This document shows positions 51,340 to 62,770 of a DNA stretch of 64,000 nt, one piece after another (the stretch's first letter is position 1; each line of letters begins with the position of its first letter). The translations under genes and the position numbers were made by a program. A model generated the notes under the pieces. The model saw only the letters and a list, made by a program, of their open reading frames with translations, had not been told where the DNA came from and made no database searches. The stretch is from Tenebrio molitor (lineage: Eukaryota > Arthropoda > Insecta > Coleoptera > Tenebrionidae): positions 23,312,001 to 23,376,000 of the forward strand of contig NC_091046.1 in assembly GCF_963966145.1 (NCBI RefSeq), read 5' to 3'.

Positions 51340-51850
51340 TATTCTGTACAACTTCTAGTAGTTGGTGCGTTCGTTTTGAATCACTCTGCATTGTCATTAT
51401 TTTACACCATTTATTGCCTATACTTATGCAGGTTTCTTTCCATACATCCCCTTGACATTCCCATTGGTATTCTTTCGGTAACAGCTTTCCTATTTTTTCC
51501 AAGCCGCGTTCCTCTACTCATGTTTCTACCAGACCCGCTATCTTAAATTGTCTCAAGCAGTACCAAAATTCTTCTTTTTTTCTTAAACCCGCTATGTTCC
51601 AATATAATACCCTCACTTTAGCCGTCTTTGTTATCATTTTTGGTTGTGCCCTCCTCTTCGTATCTTCTCTCTTGTTTTTTCCTTTGCGCTTCTTTTCCGG
51701 TTCCCATTTTCTTTGTCCATCTACCTTTTTCTTTGTCGTTTTTCCATTTCCGTTTTCTCCATCCTCTAGTTTTCCTCCTACTATAAAGTCTCCAATCTCC
51801 TCCTTTCTTCATTACATCTTCACTGTACCCCCTTTATTGTGATTTTACTA
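51340..51850 (-). pseudogene. LINE fragment: basic linker and start of AP-endonuclease domain
   Basis: On the minus strand, a Lys/Arg/Glu-rich stretch (51600-51850, purine-rich) leads into VRVLYWNIAGLRKKEEFWYC, LRQFKIAGLVET, a stop in place of Trp, then VEERGLEKIGKLLPKEYQWE. This is the beginning of the AP-type endonuclease of insect non-LTR retrotransposons (WN.AG......FW..L......ETW..E). Downstream domains are missing. The purine-rich composition continues to 53345 around inserted elements. Confidence 0.65.
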
Positions 51851-52052
51851 TATGTATTCCACTTTTACTTCTTTCGCTTCCCTTTTTTCTTATTGTTTTC
51901 CTGTTTGTTTCATTACTTTTTCTTTCTCACTCCACTTTCCCATTTCCACTAGTACTTGATTCTTGCTTATGTTGTAGCAATCTTTGACTTTAGCTTCCTT
52001 TATGTTTTCTTTTACAAACTTTTCTATGTCCTCTTTGATCTGCAGCGTGCTA

Positions 52053-52253
52053 TAGTTGACTCAAGTTGCAAAAAACCACTTGTCATTTACAACAGCATTT
52101 TTTCAATATTTTTAAACCAAATAAAGGCACAAAAATGCCACAAAATCATAGTTTGGATTGAATATTTTCCATATAAGTACAGTTTTAAAGTGATTTCAAA
52201 TGACTAATGCCATAAAAGTGCTGTTGCAAATGCAAAATGGCAACTTGAGTCAA
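52053..52253. mobile_element. MITE with AGTTGACTCAAG ends, copy 2
   Basis: Inverted relative to 11709-11922; same ends and internal CATAAAAGTGCTGTTGCAAA words. Confidence 0.8.
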
Positions 52254-52412
52254 CTTTATGTTATATCTTCTTCTTATTTTCCACATATGCTGTTTTTCTC
52301 TTTCTCCCATTTCTTTTCTTTATTCTTAAATTGTTCCCTTACAGTCATCTCAACAAGAAATTACTCCCTAGTATTCCTACACGTTAATTACTAATATGCG
52401 TCATCTTTCTCA

Positions 52413-53191
52413 AACTTGCCATTTTGTGCCGTTACCATGACAATACAAGTTGCAACTCAACTTGTAATCGGCCTCTTAAGGCGCGTTCTCACGGATCGAT
52501 TTTAGTTGTTCAAGGAAAGTTGATCAATAAAAGTTGAATGAAAATTATCATGAGAACCTGTGTTTCAACTCAGTTGATCAAGTCTTTAGTGGATCAACAA
52601 AAGTTTGACCGAGTCAAACTTTATCGTTCAAGAACTGAGTCATACTCGATTCGCTGAAAGGTTGAAACGTGCTTGAAACGTGGGAACCCAGTTTCTAGAC
52701 CGATTTCAACTTAACTACCTGCTATTTGATGTTCACTAAAAAGTGACAATTTTAATTTTAGCACAGAATTTTTCTTCAGGTATTCTCAAATGGTTTCTAT
52801 AACCTTCCGTATCCTCTAATGCTAATTTTTTCAGCAAAGTTTCGGATACTCCTAATTGATTTCTTCTCAGAATCCATGGACTCGCTCAAAAACGGCGTTT
52901 CTTGCGCTTCTTGTTCACATCCAGTAAATGTTTTCTCAGTTCTTCCCTTAAAGCAACGGTTAGTACCTCTACACCTAGAGGAACAACTGCATTCGACGCC
53001 ATATTGAAATTGAAACTGGCTACCAGTTTGTATCGAAACGTGTGAACGAGAGTTCAACTCATGTTCAACTTTTATTGATCAACTTTACTTAAACAACTAA
53101 AATCGATCCGTGAGAACGCTCCTTTAGAGGCCGATTTCAAGTTGACTTGCAACTTGTATTGTCATGGTAACGGCACAAAATTGCAAGTTTC
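52413..53191. mobile_element. Two nested palindromic elements
   Basis: The outer arms (52418-52480 and about 53125-53191) share TGCCGTTACCATGACAATAC and complement. The inner element (52483-53125) has arms GCGTTCTCACGGATCGATTT and complement with GTTGATCAATAAAAGTTGA inside. The frames in the middle are not recognised. Confidence 0.75.
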
Positions 53192-53389
53192 CATTTCGCT
53201 CCCTGTTTTCTTCTCTACTTCAGGTGATCTTGCTGTTTTTTTGCTTACCCCAAATACTTCCTCTTCCTCCTCGTCTTGTCTTCCTGTTCTGCCTTTCTCT
53301 GTTCTTTTCCTTTTTGTCTTTTCTTTCTAGGACGTCTCCACACTTCCTTGGCTCATAGAGAAAATGGCGGAGGTGCCGGGAAAAATAAT

Positions 53390-54225
53390 TTAAAAAAATC
53401 ACTACTTCTAAAATTTGAAATTTGAAGATATGAGGGCTCAAAAGGTGCAGCTTTGTTCTCATTTATTTTAAATATAAAAAAATGACTATTTATCTTTTAC
53501 TAGCCAGTGGCATAATAATTTTGAACGATTATGATCAGGTTTGCAATTATTTTCTTCATTACTTCCAGCATTTCCAAATATGTAGTAATTTTATATTCGT
53601 TTTACCTCAAATAACGTACGGCAACATGGCTTTAATTTTTCCCTCTCATTTCCAAGGATACAACAAAATTGAAATATTTGCTATAAACCATTCACGATTA
53701 TTTCAAATTCGGACTATCTATGAAAATCTGACATTTTAGTTGGCAATATTGTGATTTGTCTTAATAAATCTATTTTAGGTTATAATTCAACCGAACACTG
53801 CTCCCAAGTTGTTACATTTTTTAAATAATTGAACGCATTAGGAAGAATAATCGTAAAATTGTAATTGAAATGAAACATACATATTTGTAGGACAGTTCTG
53901 GGTAAATTCTTATTAACTAAATTAATGACGGAATTGACAACAATGCGAATATTTAAAAACGAAACGTCATATGACAGGACCTGACGCCAATCTAACAAAA
54001 AAATATCGCGGCCTCCTGCGTGTTTAAAATAATCGTGAACGGCATATATTTGCTGACTATTGGGATACATATAATGTTTTTAAATGTTGCCACATTGAAT
54101 GTAACAAATAGGTCCATATCTTCTACATAAAATAAGATTGCTTTTTTTAAACATTTTTACCTGATATTTTAATGACTACTTAATAACGTACTGCTAAGTT
54201 GTTCCGCGAATTTTGGGGTACCCAG
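53390..54225. mobile_element. MITE family B, copy 3 (left end lost, interrupted)
   Basis: Matches 25990-26505 from its inner left part to the right end (GTTCCGCGAATTTTGGGGTA, then CCCAG). The terminal left 70 bp are missing. A 363-bp element is inserted at 53683-54045. Confidence 0.85.
53683..54045. mobile_element. MITE with 9-bp target duplication nested in family B copy 3
   Basis: Flanked by ATATTTGCT on both sides (53674-53682 and 54046-54054); the uninterrupted copy at 26330 has the word once. Inverted ends contain CGTTCACGATTATTT / CATTCACGATTATTT. The 8-9 bp duplication suggests hAT or Mutator-type mobilisation. Confidence 0.8.
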
Positions 54226-55597
54226 TATTTTAAAATTTATGCAATTATTATCTTTTCTAAAGAAAATTGCATACATAATATTTAGATGTAGATAGTAAAT
54301 TTGAAGTCACTTCTTGTGCTGCTGCTAATGCATATTTTAGGAGAATCTTCGAGCAAAACTTCATCTGACAGATTCATATTTTTCACAATAATTTTGTTTG
54401 TTTCCTTTTAACTGCGCATGTTTCGCAAAAACACAACTTTGATTAAAGCAAGCAAGAAATTTGTGCAAAAAATTACTTTTGTGTACAACTGTACGCGAAA
54501 TGAGCACTTCGCGTGCCTAGACGACGGCCGTAAAAATAAGCATGTGTGATTCAATATAATCGCTGTGACCAAAAATTTCAGTTAGCAATTCGTGAGAGAT
54601 TCAATTAACAGATATCAGTCTTAAAAGTTAAATTAGTGATTTTGAGAACGCTGAAATCTTGATTTTTTTTAATATATCTGAAAAGAAAGAGATGTTTTCA
54701 GATAACCGAAAAAGACCATTATCATTTTCATCTCTGTCATCCACTGAAAAGTCGTTTAAAGAAAATGTTCCAAATTTCGTGGACTTTAATTTAAGAAGGC
54801 TTAAAAGTTAATTATTGTTGTTTTTTTTCTTGCCACCTCTAATAGGAATCCATCGTTTCTGGTCATTTTATCGACTCTTAGAACCGATGACTGCGAAATG
54901 TTTGACACAGACTGCTGAATGTTTTGTTGGATTAAATGACTCCCTATGAATGCATTTAATCCATCTTTTTTTTATTTCTTCATCTTTTGGAAAAGAAAAG
55001 ACGGTCACATACATATTAGTACAATCGTAATTGCTTGAACAATTAATTTCAGGCTTATTTAATGAAAGGAAAAAGACTCACCCAGGTATATATTTAGTCA
55101 AATTTTTAGCGCTTTTGATAAAATGATGTTTATTATTATATCCTAAAGGGCACCAACCAAAAGTTTATTTTATACCTAACTAATAATATATAGCTTTCAC
55201 TTTTTCCATTTATTGAAAAACACAACTTTTACGATGTACTTCAAACACAGCCAACGGCCATCCATATTAGCTGACTCTAACAGCATCAATCAATCACTTG
55301 ACAATCAATTAGCGTTTTTCACTCATTTAAGAATCGTCTTCAACCTAAATTTGGTAAATATAAAAAGACTACCACCTTTAATTTATCACTTCAACTTTTC
55401 TGAACTATTTTTTACACTTTTTAAAAAGAATACTTGCGAAAACGGAACTACCACGTCGCGATCAACGAACAAATAGACTGTTCCGAGTTCCCGCTCGACG
55501 CATGGCGTGTACGGTCAGCCGAAACTTGTGACGTCAGATCACGTGACACAAGCTTTGGTCGCGGCCTGTATTTTCACAGAGGCCTCGCGGTGAGCAC
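54226..55597. other. Non-coding region with one short ORF
   Basis: 54692-54811 is a 39-codon ATG frame (MFSDNRKRPLSFSSLSSTEK, then SFKENVPNFVDFNLRRLKS) of ordinary composition; it is not recognised and could be chance. The remainder is AT-rich, GC-richer at 55480-55590. Confidence 0.3.
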
Positions 55598-55875
55598 AGT
55601 AAAGTCCTCGTCTAGAAATAGTCAATTTTGACTTAAATTGTAAATCATTTTACAATAGGAGAGAAAATCGTCTTATAACTACCATAAATAATTCCATAAA
55701 TAAATAGGGGCTGTTATTTTACCTGATGTTTGCTCTTCCTTGAGTCGGCACTGCACAACAAAGGGGCAATAAAGTTAGAGGGTATTATGGTAGTTATAAG
55801 ACGGTTGGCTGTCCTATTGTAAAATGATTTACAATTTAAGTCAAAATTGACTATTTCTAGACGAGGACTTTACCG
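55598..55875. mobile_element. Foldback element
   Basis: Arms of about 90 bp with AAAGTCCTCGTCTAGAAATA and complement, then CTTATAACTACCATA inverted inside. The spacer of about 90 bp has no gene. Confidence 0.8.
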
Positions 55876-56089
55876 TTCTGTGTTCTCTGGTGAGGACCAC
55901 GTGCACCCCGATTGTTTACAGAGAAGTTATATTTTTGGGGGCTCTTTTCTATTGTCTCTTTCTGAAGTCAAAATGACAAAAAGTTACGCCGTAAATGACT
56001 GCAACACGATCGAATTTTGGTAAATATAAAATTAACAATGAAATCAAGGGACAAATATTGTTTCCAGGACGAAGATTATCTTTATTAGT

Positions 56090-58402
56090 CAAGCAGACAC
56101 CATCCACTCTGGATTTAATCATTTCCTCAGAGCAGATGATAATTCACTCACAAATTTAAAATACCTGAGTCCAATGATCACGTGACCCTGGGAATCGAGC
56201 TTCAGATCTATTCTTGTCCGAGATTGAAGACTGTTTCATTTGAGAGAACAGTGGTAGAATGGGCTGCGGTAAATCAGGATCTATCAGTTGTTGACTGGAA
56301 ATCATTACTTTCTAATACTTCTATGATCCATAACTGGAACGTTTTCAAAACCACTTTGCAAGACACGATTGCGCAGCACACTACCAGAGTAACTTTTAAA
56401 AGATCATCAAAGAAGCCCTGGATCGACTCCAAGATTCTAAAGTTGATTAGGAAAAAACGATCGTTGTGGCGTACGTTCAGGCGTTCAGGGGCTGAGGCTG
56501 ATTATAAGACCCATAGAGCTTTTTCTAATAAACTTTCCACCACTATTAAGGAGGCTAGAACTGGATATGAGGCGAGTACTGCTAATTCCAGAGATACCAA
56601 GCACTTTCACAAGCACATTCGCACTCAACTGTCGGGTCCAGTGGGAACTCCACAGGTCAGAGATATTACTGGCTCCGTGACAGACAACAGCGATGTTGTC
56701 ACCGACATTTTTGCCGATGTTTTTTCTAAAGTTTTCACGAAAGAATCACGGGATCGGATCCCCGCCGTCCCTGGCCCACCCAATTCCACTTTTCTCTCGG
56801 ATATCGATTTTCTTGAAAGAGTAGTGTGCGAGAAAATCAAGAAATTGAAGGTGTCTAAGTCTCCAGGGCCTGACCTTATCACAGCCAAGGTTCTCTCAAA
56901 CTGTGCAGCCGAGCTCAGTGTCCCCTTGTCTGTTTTAATGAAGCAGTCGTTTAGGTCAGGAGTTCTACCTCCGGATTGGAGATCGGCAATAGTGCGTCCC
57001 ATATTTAAAAAAGGTGACAAATTCGACGCTGCAAATTATCGACCCGTTAGTCTAACCTTCCTAGTGGTCAAGACGATAGAATCGATAATCTACGACCAGG
57101 TGGTTAGATTTCTTCTTGACTGTGGTTTAATTCCATTGCAGCAACATGGCTTTCTACCAGGTAAATCTATCCAGTCTAACCTTCTCGGCTGTCTGGCAGA
57201 TTGGACACTAGGGAGGTTGATAATGGCAACTCGGTGGGTGGATGTCCTGTATTTGGATTTCTCAAAGGCTTTTGATCGGGTTCCTAAGCGACGGCTAATC
57301 TCCCAATTACAGCATCTGGGAATAACAGGAAATCTCTTGGCGTGGATCAACGCTTTCTTAAGCGAACGTACTTTTTGTATAAGGGTGGGTGAGTCATATA
57401 GTCGCCCTGTCAGGGTACACAGTGGGGTGCCGTAGGGTTCAGTGCTGGGACCCCTGCTTTTTATAGCCTATAAGTACTGCCGACCTTGGATACATATTGA
57501 AATCGCCTTTTGCAATATATGCTGACGATATCAAAATATACAACATAAGTAATCAAAGTATGGCAGTGGAGAAGGATCTCTTGGCCATTCATGACTGGTC
57601 CCGTGACTGGTTACTCCCCTTGAACTTTGATAAATGTGGCGTACTGCACATAGGTAACACTAACCCCAAACATACATATCACATCAACGGCAAGGAACTG
57701 GCCAGTTTTGACAACTATCGTGATTTGGGTGTTACAGTCTCCTTTGATTTGTCTTGGTCCAATCACATTCTAAAAATAAGTAGGCCAACCCCATGCTGTT
57801 TCTTCTAAACAAAGTCTTCTGCAAAAGTAGTCCAGCAATATTTGCGAATCTGTACAAGACATATGTCAGGCCAGTCTTGGAATTTTCGAACTGTGTTTGA
57901 ACTCCTGTTTTACAGCGGGATATTCAATTGCTTGAGTCGGTTCAGCGGAGAGCAACTAGAGTGCCGTTTGGCAGAAGCAGACCCCAGTATACAGTCAGGC
58001 TTTCTTTGATGGGCATTCCGAGTCTGTCAGCTAGGCGTGTGAGAGGTGACCTCCTGGTAGTTTTTCGCGCCTTGTCTTCTGAACAATTCCCTATTAGGCA
58101 TCTGTTCACTCTGCACGAAGGGGGTCGCACACGTGGACACTCTTTAAAACTATTGAAGGACAAATTTGTGACAACTGCAAGACAGTACTTCCTTACAAAT
58201 AGGATTTTAGACCCATGGAATTCTCTTCCACCAGAGATTGTCAACTGTAAAACCGCTGATTCTTTTAAAGCAAAATATGACACTCTCTTAAAGTCTAGAC
58301 GACCAGATGGACCATAATGCTAAGCGCTGCCTATACTGATAGCGCGGGCATAACAGGCTTCTGCCTCTGCCCGATCGCTGACTAATAATAATAATAATAA
58401 TT
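56090..58402 (+). mobile_element. Jockey/CR1-group LINE with inactive reverse transcriptase
   Basis: PSTLDLIISS near 56102 is the end of an AP endonuclease. After it, 56182-57435 encodes the reverse transcriptase: SKSPGPDLI, RPIFKKGDKFDAANYRPVSL, QHGFLPGKSIQSNLL, LYLDFSKAFDRVP and RVHSGVP. A TAG (57433-57435) replaces the Gln of GVPQGS, a frameshift follows near 57470, then YADD (57518-57529). Another frameshift lies near 57790 and a TGA replaces Trp near 57899. Then LESVQRRATRV and RRVRGDLLVVF follow to LKSRRPDGP and stop (58317). A (TAA)n tail lies at about 58382-58402. The 5' part is missing. In life it copied its RNA into genomic DNA at nicked sites; this copy is dead. Confidence 0.85.
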
Positions 58403-58413
58403 GTGGTAAAGGA

Positions 58414-58675
58414 TCATACAGGAGGAGCTCCAATAGTATTCTTACAAGAACTACAGTAAATGTTCGAAATGTCTTCCTTCAGCTTCCAAACATAATGCTT
58501 CACGTTTTCAAATGACCTTCGCAAAGTTGGGACATCGATTAAATTGCAGTTATCAGTAATTACTTGCATTAATTCGAGAATTGTGCCAGGCCTGTTTTTG
58601 AACACGTTGTTTTTCAGGTATGGAAAAACAAAATAATCAAGGGAAGTTGTTGGTAAGTGCCTTGAAAGTCTGGAA
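58414..58675 (-). pseudogene. Mariner-type transposase, C-terminal remnant
   Basis: Minus strand: TTSLDYFVFPYLKNNVFKNR, then PGTILELMQVITDNC and PTLRRSFENVKHYVWKL. It corresponds to the ending LD.FLW.YLK..V...RP....L of insect mariner-like transposases. The upstream frame RLSRHLPTTSLD parallels PPRSPDL.PLD. It lies directly after the (TAA)n tail of the LINE. Confidence 0.7.
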
Positions 58676-59310
58676 ACTTTTGTTGAAATTCCTCAAAAAC
58701 TCGAGGTGTCGAATAGATTCGATTCGCCGTTTCTGAAGTAACACTGCACAATGAAAAATGTTTGCTCTAAAGTGAACATAATTATTGTAATAGCAAATTT
58801 TAATAGTCAATAATTAATAATGACAGTTCTCTATTGTAATGACATCTGATGAATTACATTTTTACGTGTTGCCAACTGAACTGAAGCGAATTAATCACGG
58901 ACCTCTCGATTTTTTTAAATTTTCGATCGCACGATATAAGTCACAAAAAGTAAGCAGTGTATAGTCCTACAGAAACTCTAGTGGAATTCGGCTTTTGGTA
59001 CACGGAACTGAAACATCGTAATTTTCTTCCGACATTTTTGCAATTTTTCTCAAAATGAATTGTTTTATTTATGTCGTTTCCACAGCGAGATGGCGACATG
59101 TGAGCCGACTTTATTTTTATTGACAGTGAAGCAAATTTTACTTGTTCATTTTATAATTACAAATTTTCGGTTGCACACAAAATGTTGTGTACACCTTGGC
59201 TACGAAATCCGTTGACGATCTCGAGATTGTTGCCTTGGCCGCAAGCGGCCTCGGCGACAATTTTTCTCTCAGTTCGTCAAAGTACGATTTCGCAGCCTTG
59301 ATATACAAAT
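58676..59310. other. Non-coding region with a GC-apex hairpin
   Basis: 58680-58770 is a weak continuation of the minus-strand transposase (RIYSTPRVFEEFQQKFP). A palindromic stretch at about 59190-59298 has the apex GGCCGCAAGCGGCCTCGGCG. Nothing else is recognised. Confidence 0.4.
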
Positions 59311-59551
59311 AACTATTTTTTGTTCGACACTGTCAGAATTTGAGAATTTTCTCCTGTGTGAACGGATTTTGATAAATAACACAACTTGTCAAAACGAAAC
59401 GTCAAGCTAATTTTTAAACATTTTAAGCGTTTTGGAGCCTTTAAGGAGCTCGTCGAACAAAAAACGTTGTATTCAACTCGCTCGTGTATAAATTCGACAT
59501 TTTTTGGCACTCGCGGGCCCAATTTAAACACGAACTCGTTAAATAAACTAT
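59311..59551. repeat. Repeat family F, copy 3 (inverted)
   Basis: Reverse of 20480-20760 and 50922-51192, with part of the hairpin lost. A second palindromic block (59560-59700, apex GTCTCGGCTCCGCCTCGAC) follows, and the words TTGATATNCAAATAACTATT occur on both sides (about 59299 and 59697). Confidence 0.7.
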
Positions 59552-59719
59552 TTTCAAAATTTTTGCCTGAACAAACACGAAAAACATTGTGTGCAGCTCG
59601 AACAAAAAGTACCTTTTGTCCTCGCCTGTTGTTAAGTCTCGGCTCCGCCTCGACTAAAAAACCCAGACTCGGACGAAAAAGATGCACTTTTTGGGCCTTG
59701 ATATGCAAATAACTATTTC

Positions 59720-60250
59720 ATTCAAACTCTTCCATTGAGTACACAATGTTTCCTAGCTCGAGAAAATGTAAATTACACGTTTTTCACTCGCAAAAATCAC
59801 TCCCAAAATGATCAGAATCGAAATACAATCGTCTAAATTGGTAATTTTTCATTAAAATAGAAAAATAAACACCGAAACAGTAATTCTGAGGCGCTAGATG
59901 GTCTCTAATTATTTAACCTCCAAATTAAAAAATCACTCTTGAAACGTTCCGAATATTAATTAAATTCGCGGCATTAGTCTCAAAAAAAACAGATGTCTTG
60001 AAAAACACATCTCATCAATAGAATTCAAACCCAAATTTGTAAACTGGGATGACGCCATTTTGTCTCTAGTCGCCTCAACATTTCGATATTCCTTCGACAA
60101 TCCTATAATGATGTCAATTAATGATTGTATATATTATGCTGACGGAAATGAGTCCACAATAGATTCCAAAAAGGCAAAGAATTAATTATAATATTTATAA
60201 TCGATAAGTGTACTTACATAAAAGAAAAATGTACACATTAAAAATCTATA
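59720..60250. other. Non-coding spacer
   Basis: AT-rich, no gene or repeat recognised. Confidence 0.35.
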
Positions 60251-60796
60251 CAGTGAGTGGCAAAAGTAACGCAACAATTCGATAAATCATAAACTGTTGA
60301 GTTTTGAAAAAAGAACAAACACAGGTCGATTTTTAATTTCAATTTCACGTTTATTGACATTACATTTTTTTATATAGGTGTTCCCTGTCAAAATAATGAC
60401 GTCATCATCAATTTTTTTAAATAGCAATCTATATTTATTCGTCATCATTTTGACAGGTCTTTTAACTGTCAACATGACACTATAAAAATTTTAACCCCTT
60501 ACATTTAAAAAAACTTGAGAAAAAAATTGTTGAAAATAAAAAAAATATATATTTTCTTTATTAATGATTAATTTACTAACTGGTTAGTACCCCAAAGCAT
60601 TACTATTAGGTCAGTATCATTTGAAGATTTTCAACAATAGTCAAACACGAACAAAAAATTACTTAAGAAAAATCCTGTTTATCTTATTTCATTCCCTGTT
60701 GATTAATAATTTCTTCAATTTCAAATGATACTGACCTAATAGCAATGCCTTTCGGTACTAACTAGTTAATAAATTAATCATTAATAAAGAAAATAA
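60251..60796. mobile_element. Relative of the foldback family, with internal inverted repeat
   Basis: Begins after TA with CAGTGAGTGGCAAAAGTAAC, like the 9062 element, and contains TGACGTCAT. Within it, 60551-60630 and 60712-60796 are inverted copies (TTTCTTTATTAATGATTAAT and complement; GGTCAGTATCATTTGAA). The right terminus of the outer element is not identified. Confidence 0.65.
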
Positions 60797-60817
60797 TAAT
60801 AGCTATTTTTAATACAA

Positions 60818-60891
60818 GTGAGCAAACTAGTGCATTTAATCACGAGTACCGAAGATGGGCATCCGAGCCATTAAATGCACGTTTGCTCATA
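60818..60891. repeat. Hairpin with CGAG-type apex
   Basis: Arms GTGAGCAAAC..GTGCATTTAA and TTAAATGCACGTTTGCTCAT; apex CACGAGTACCGAAGATGGGC. Confidence 0.7.
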
Positions 60892-61045
60892 GAGTCGCGG
60901 AATCGAAATTTCGGGCAGCATTTTTTTGTCACTTCAACAAAGTCTCTGTAAACCACCTTTTACTGTCATCATGACTGACATTCAAAAATTAAACTTTTCT
61001 CTGTCGGTCACGTAGTCAGTTTTTGAATTTTGCCGCAAATCAATA

Positions 61046-61282
61046 ACGGGTGACTATTAAAATTTTCACTTGGAGTTGGCTTTGAACGAGTTTTTATTTT
61101 TTCTGTTACTTTAGACACACGCAAGAACGAACGACAAATGTCAGTCAGTACAATTGAAACATAACCAAATTAAGAGAAAAAACATTTATTGAAATGTCAA
61201 ACTTGTCAGTGTTTAAGGTGCAACGGAAAACAAAGAATGATTCATAGCCAACCCTAAGTGAAAATTTTAATAGTCACCCGTT
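61046..61282. mobile_element. MITE
   Basis: 237 bp, TA-flanked, inverted ends ACGGGTGACTATTAAAATTT and complement with GTTGGCT inside. No coding. Confidence 0.8.
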
Positions 61283-62062
61283 ATTTTCTAATGTAAATAA
61301 ATCAAAATGACAAGAGTAAAAAATGAGGTTATAGTAACGTACACTGTACATACTGTTATGTTAATATATTTCATTTATTAACCATCGGTTTTACATTTCT
61401 ATCATCGAGAGCTATCTACAACTGAAACCTAAAACTTAACCTAACTTAAGACTAAACCTTAAACCATACCTTATATCACACGGTTGGTCCTGACACACGC
61501 GTCTCTCCAATGGTCACATCTCGTCCTTGTCTTCGACCGTCGCCAAAGCCCTGTCCAAAAAAGGAGGATGACCACCACACCACGTGTCAAGCTGGATCCT
61601 ACACCCTGCCCGCCGGCTCTCACCGTCACCGCGGCTGCGATCTGCGGAGGACCCAACCGGACTACTCCGGGAGAACTTTTTCCGGCTCCGACCCTCGCCT
61701 TCGTCGTCCTGTTACAAAAACAAAAACACCAGAGACGAAGCAAGATAAGGAGAACACAAAAAGTTATCTGCCCCGATAACGGCTCGTTTCTTGACGAGGT
61801 CACGTTATCATCGGGACGAACAACCCGTGGTAAAGAAATGAAAACGAAACGAAATTACCGTGTTCTTCCTTATCCCGCTGAAAGACCGGAGATGGGAAGA
61901 ATCTCCCTTCGGTGCGGGGGTTGTGGAGGCGCCCCCTCCAATTCTGGACCCCCTAATCCGCTTAGTGCTTATTCACAATGGACATAAGACATAAGAAATA
62001 CATAAGAGATACCTAAGAATAATTTGTAAATTTGGGCAATTGGAATAGTTATTTACATAATT
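61283..62062. other. Non-coding region with a GC-rich island
   Basis: 61480-61985 is GC-rich with overlapping open frames on both strands, none with a recognisable domain. It may be a retroelement remnant; I cannot support that. Confidence 0.35.
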
Positions 62063-62176
62063 AGTGGGATAAAAGCAATATTACAGGACTCGAGTGTGAA
62101 GATTGCAGATGACGAGGGCGTTAGCCCGAGTTCATCTGTAACACACGAGTTTCCTGTAAGATGCTTTAGCCCACGT
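62063..62176. repeat. Hairpin with CGAG-type apex
   Basis: Arms GTGGGATAAAAGCA..TTACAGGACTCG and near complement; apex 62111-62130 GACGAGGGCGTTAGCCCGAG. Confidence 0.75.
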
Positions 62177-62240
62177 GTTATGTACAACATTTTATCTACG
62201 GCTGCGAATTATTAATTTAAAATATTTATTTTTATATTAA

Positions 62241-62343
62241 GTGCGCGAAGAGAGTGTTTTTTGTGCATGAAAAGGTCTTTTACGCCGAGACGAAGGTCGA
62301 GGCAGTATAAGCCTTTGAATGCACAAAAACATCTTCGCGCACG
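62241..62343. repeat. Hairpin with CGAG-type apex
   Basis: Arms GTGCGCGAAGA..TTTTGTGCAT and complement; apex 62284-62303 GCCGAGACGAAGGTCGAGGC. Confidence 0.75.
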
Positions 62344-62351
62344 AAATATAA

Positions 62352-62652
62352 ACAATATTTTTTCTATAATTGATTCAAAAAATTGAAATTAAAAATTCAA
62401 ATTTTTGAAGGAACTCTGAAGTTTCAATGCAGTGACCATGTTGCTAGGTAACTAATAAAAAACAGTGCGTGAAATGAAAAACAGAAATAGTCGTATGCGT
62501 GAAATTGCATTTCACACACTGTTTTGTATGGTTTCTATGGTTTCGATCTTACTAACAATGCAAAAAAAATACACGTCAGAAAATGACCCACTTCAGGCAC
62601 AGATAACTATGCGTGAATTTCAATTTTTTGAATCAATTATAGAAAAAATAAA
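62352..62652. mobile_element. TIR element next to the satellite
   Basis: Inverted ends TTTTTCTATAATTGATTCAA and complement, continuing AAAAATTGAAATT. Internal GTGCGTGAAAT/ATTTCACACACTG words also form an inverted pair. Confidence 0.7.
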
Positions 62653-62770
62653 TTTTTGGCAAAAACGTCAAATTTGACATTTACAAAAATATATTTTCAT
62701 AACTGTTAAATCGGGTTATTGTTTTCCGGGTTGTGCCGCGGTCGTCTGGATTGCTGGGTAGCTGACGTTT

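Larger units (their letters stand above)
51851..53345 (-). mobile_element. Probable 5' part of the same LINE, with insertions
   Basis: The plus strand is strongly C/T-rich (minus strand A/G-rich) at 51851-52040, 52255-52400 and 53195-53345, like the basic region before the endonuclease. The interrupting blocks are inserted elements at 52053-52253 and 52413-53191. This joining is inferred from composition only. Confidence 0.35.

Noticed and set aside
52797..53057. 86-codon minus-strand frame as a gene
   Set aside because: It lies in the loop of a palindromic element, and its opposite strand is equally open. No family resemblance.
61484..61987. GC-rich 167-codon open frame
   Set aside because: Overlapping frames are open on both strands, no domain or motif is recognisable, and composition alone explains the lack of stops.
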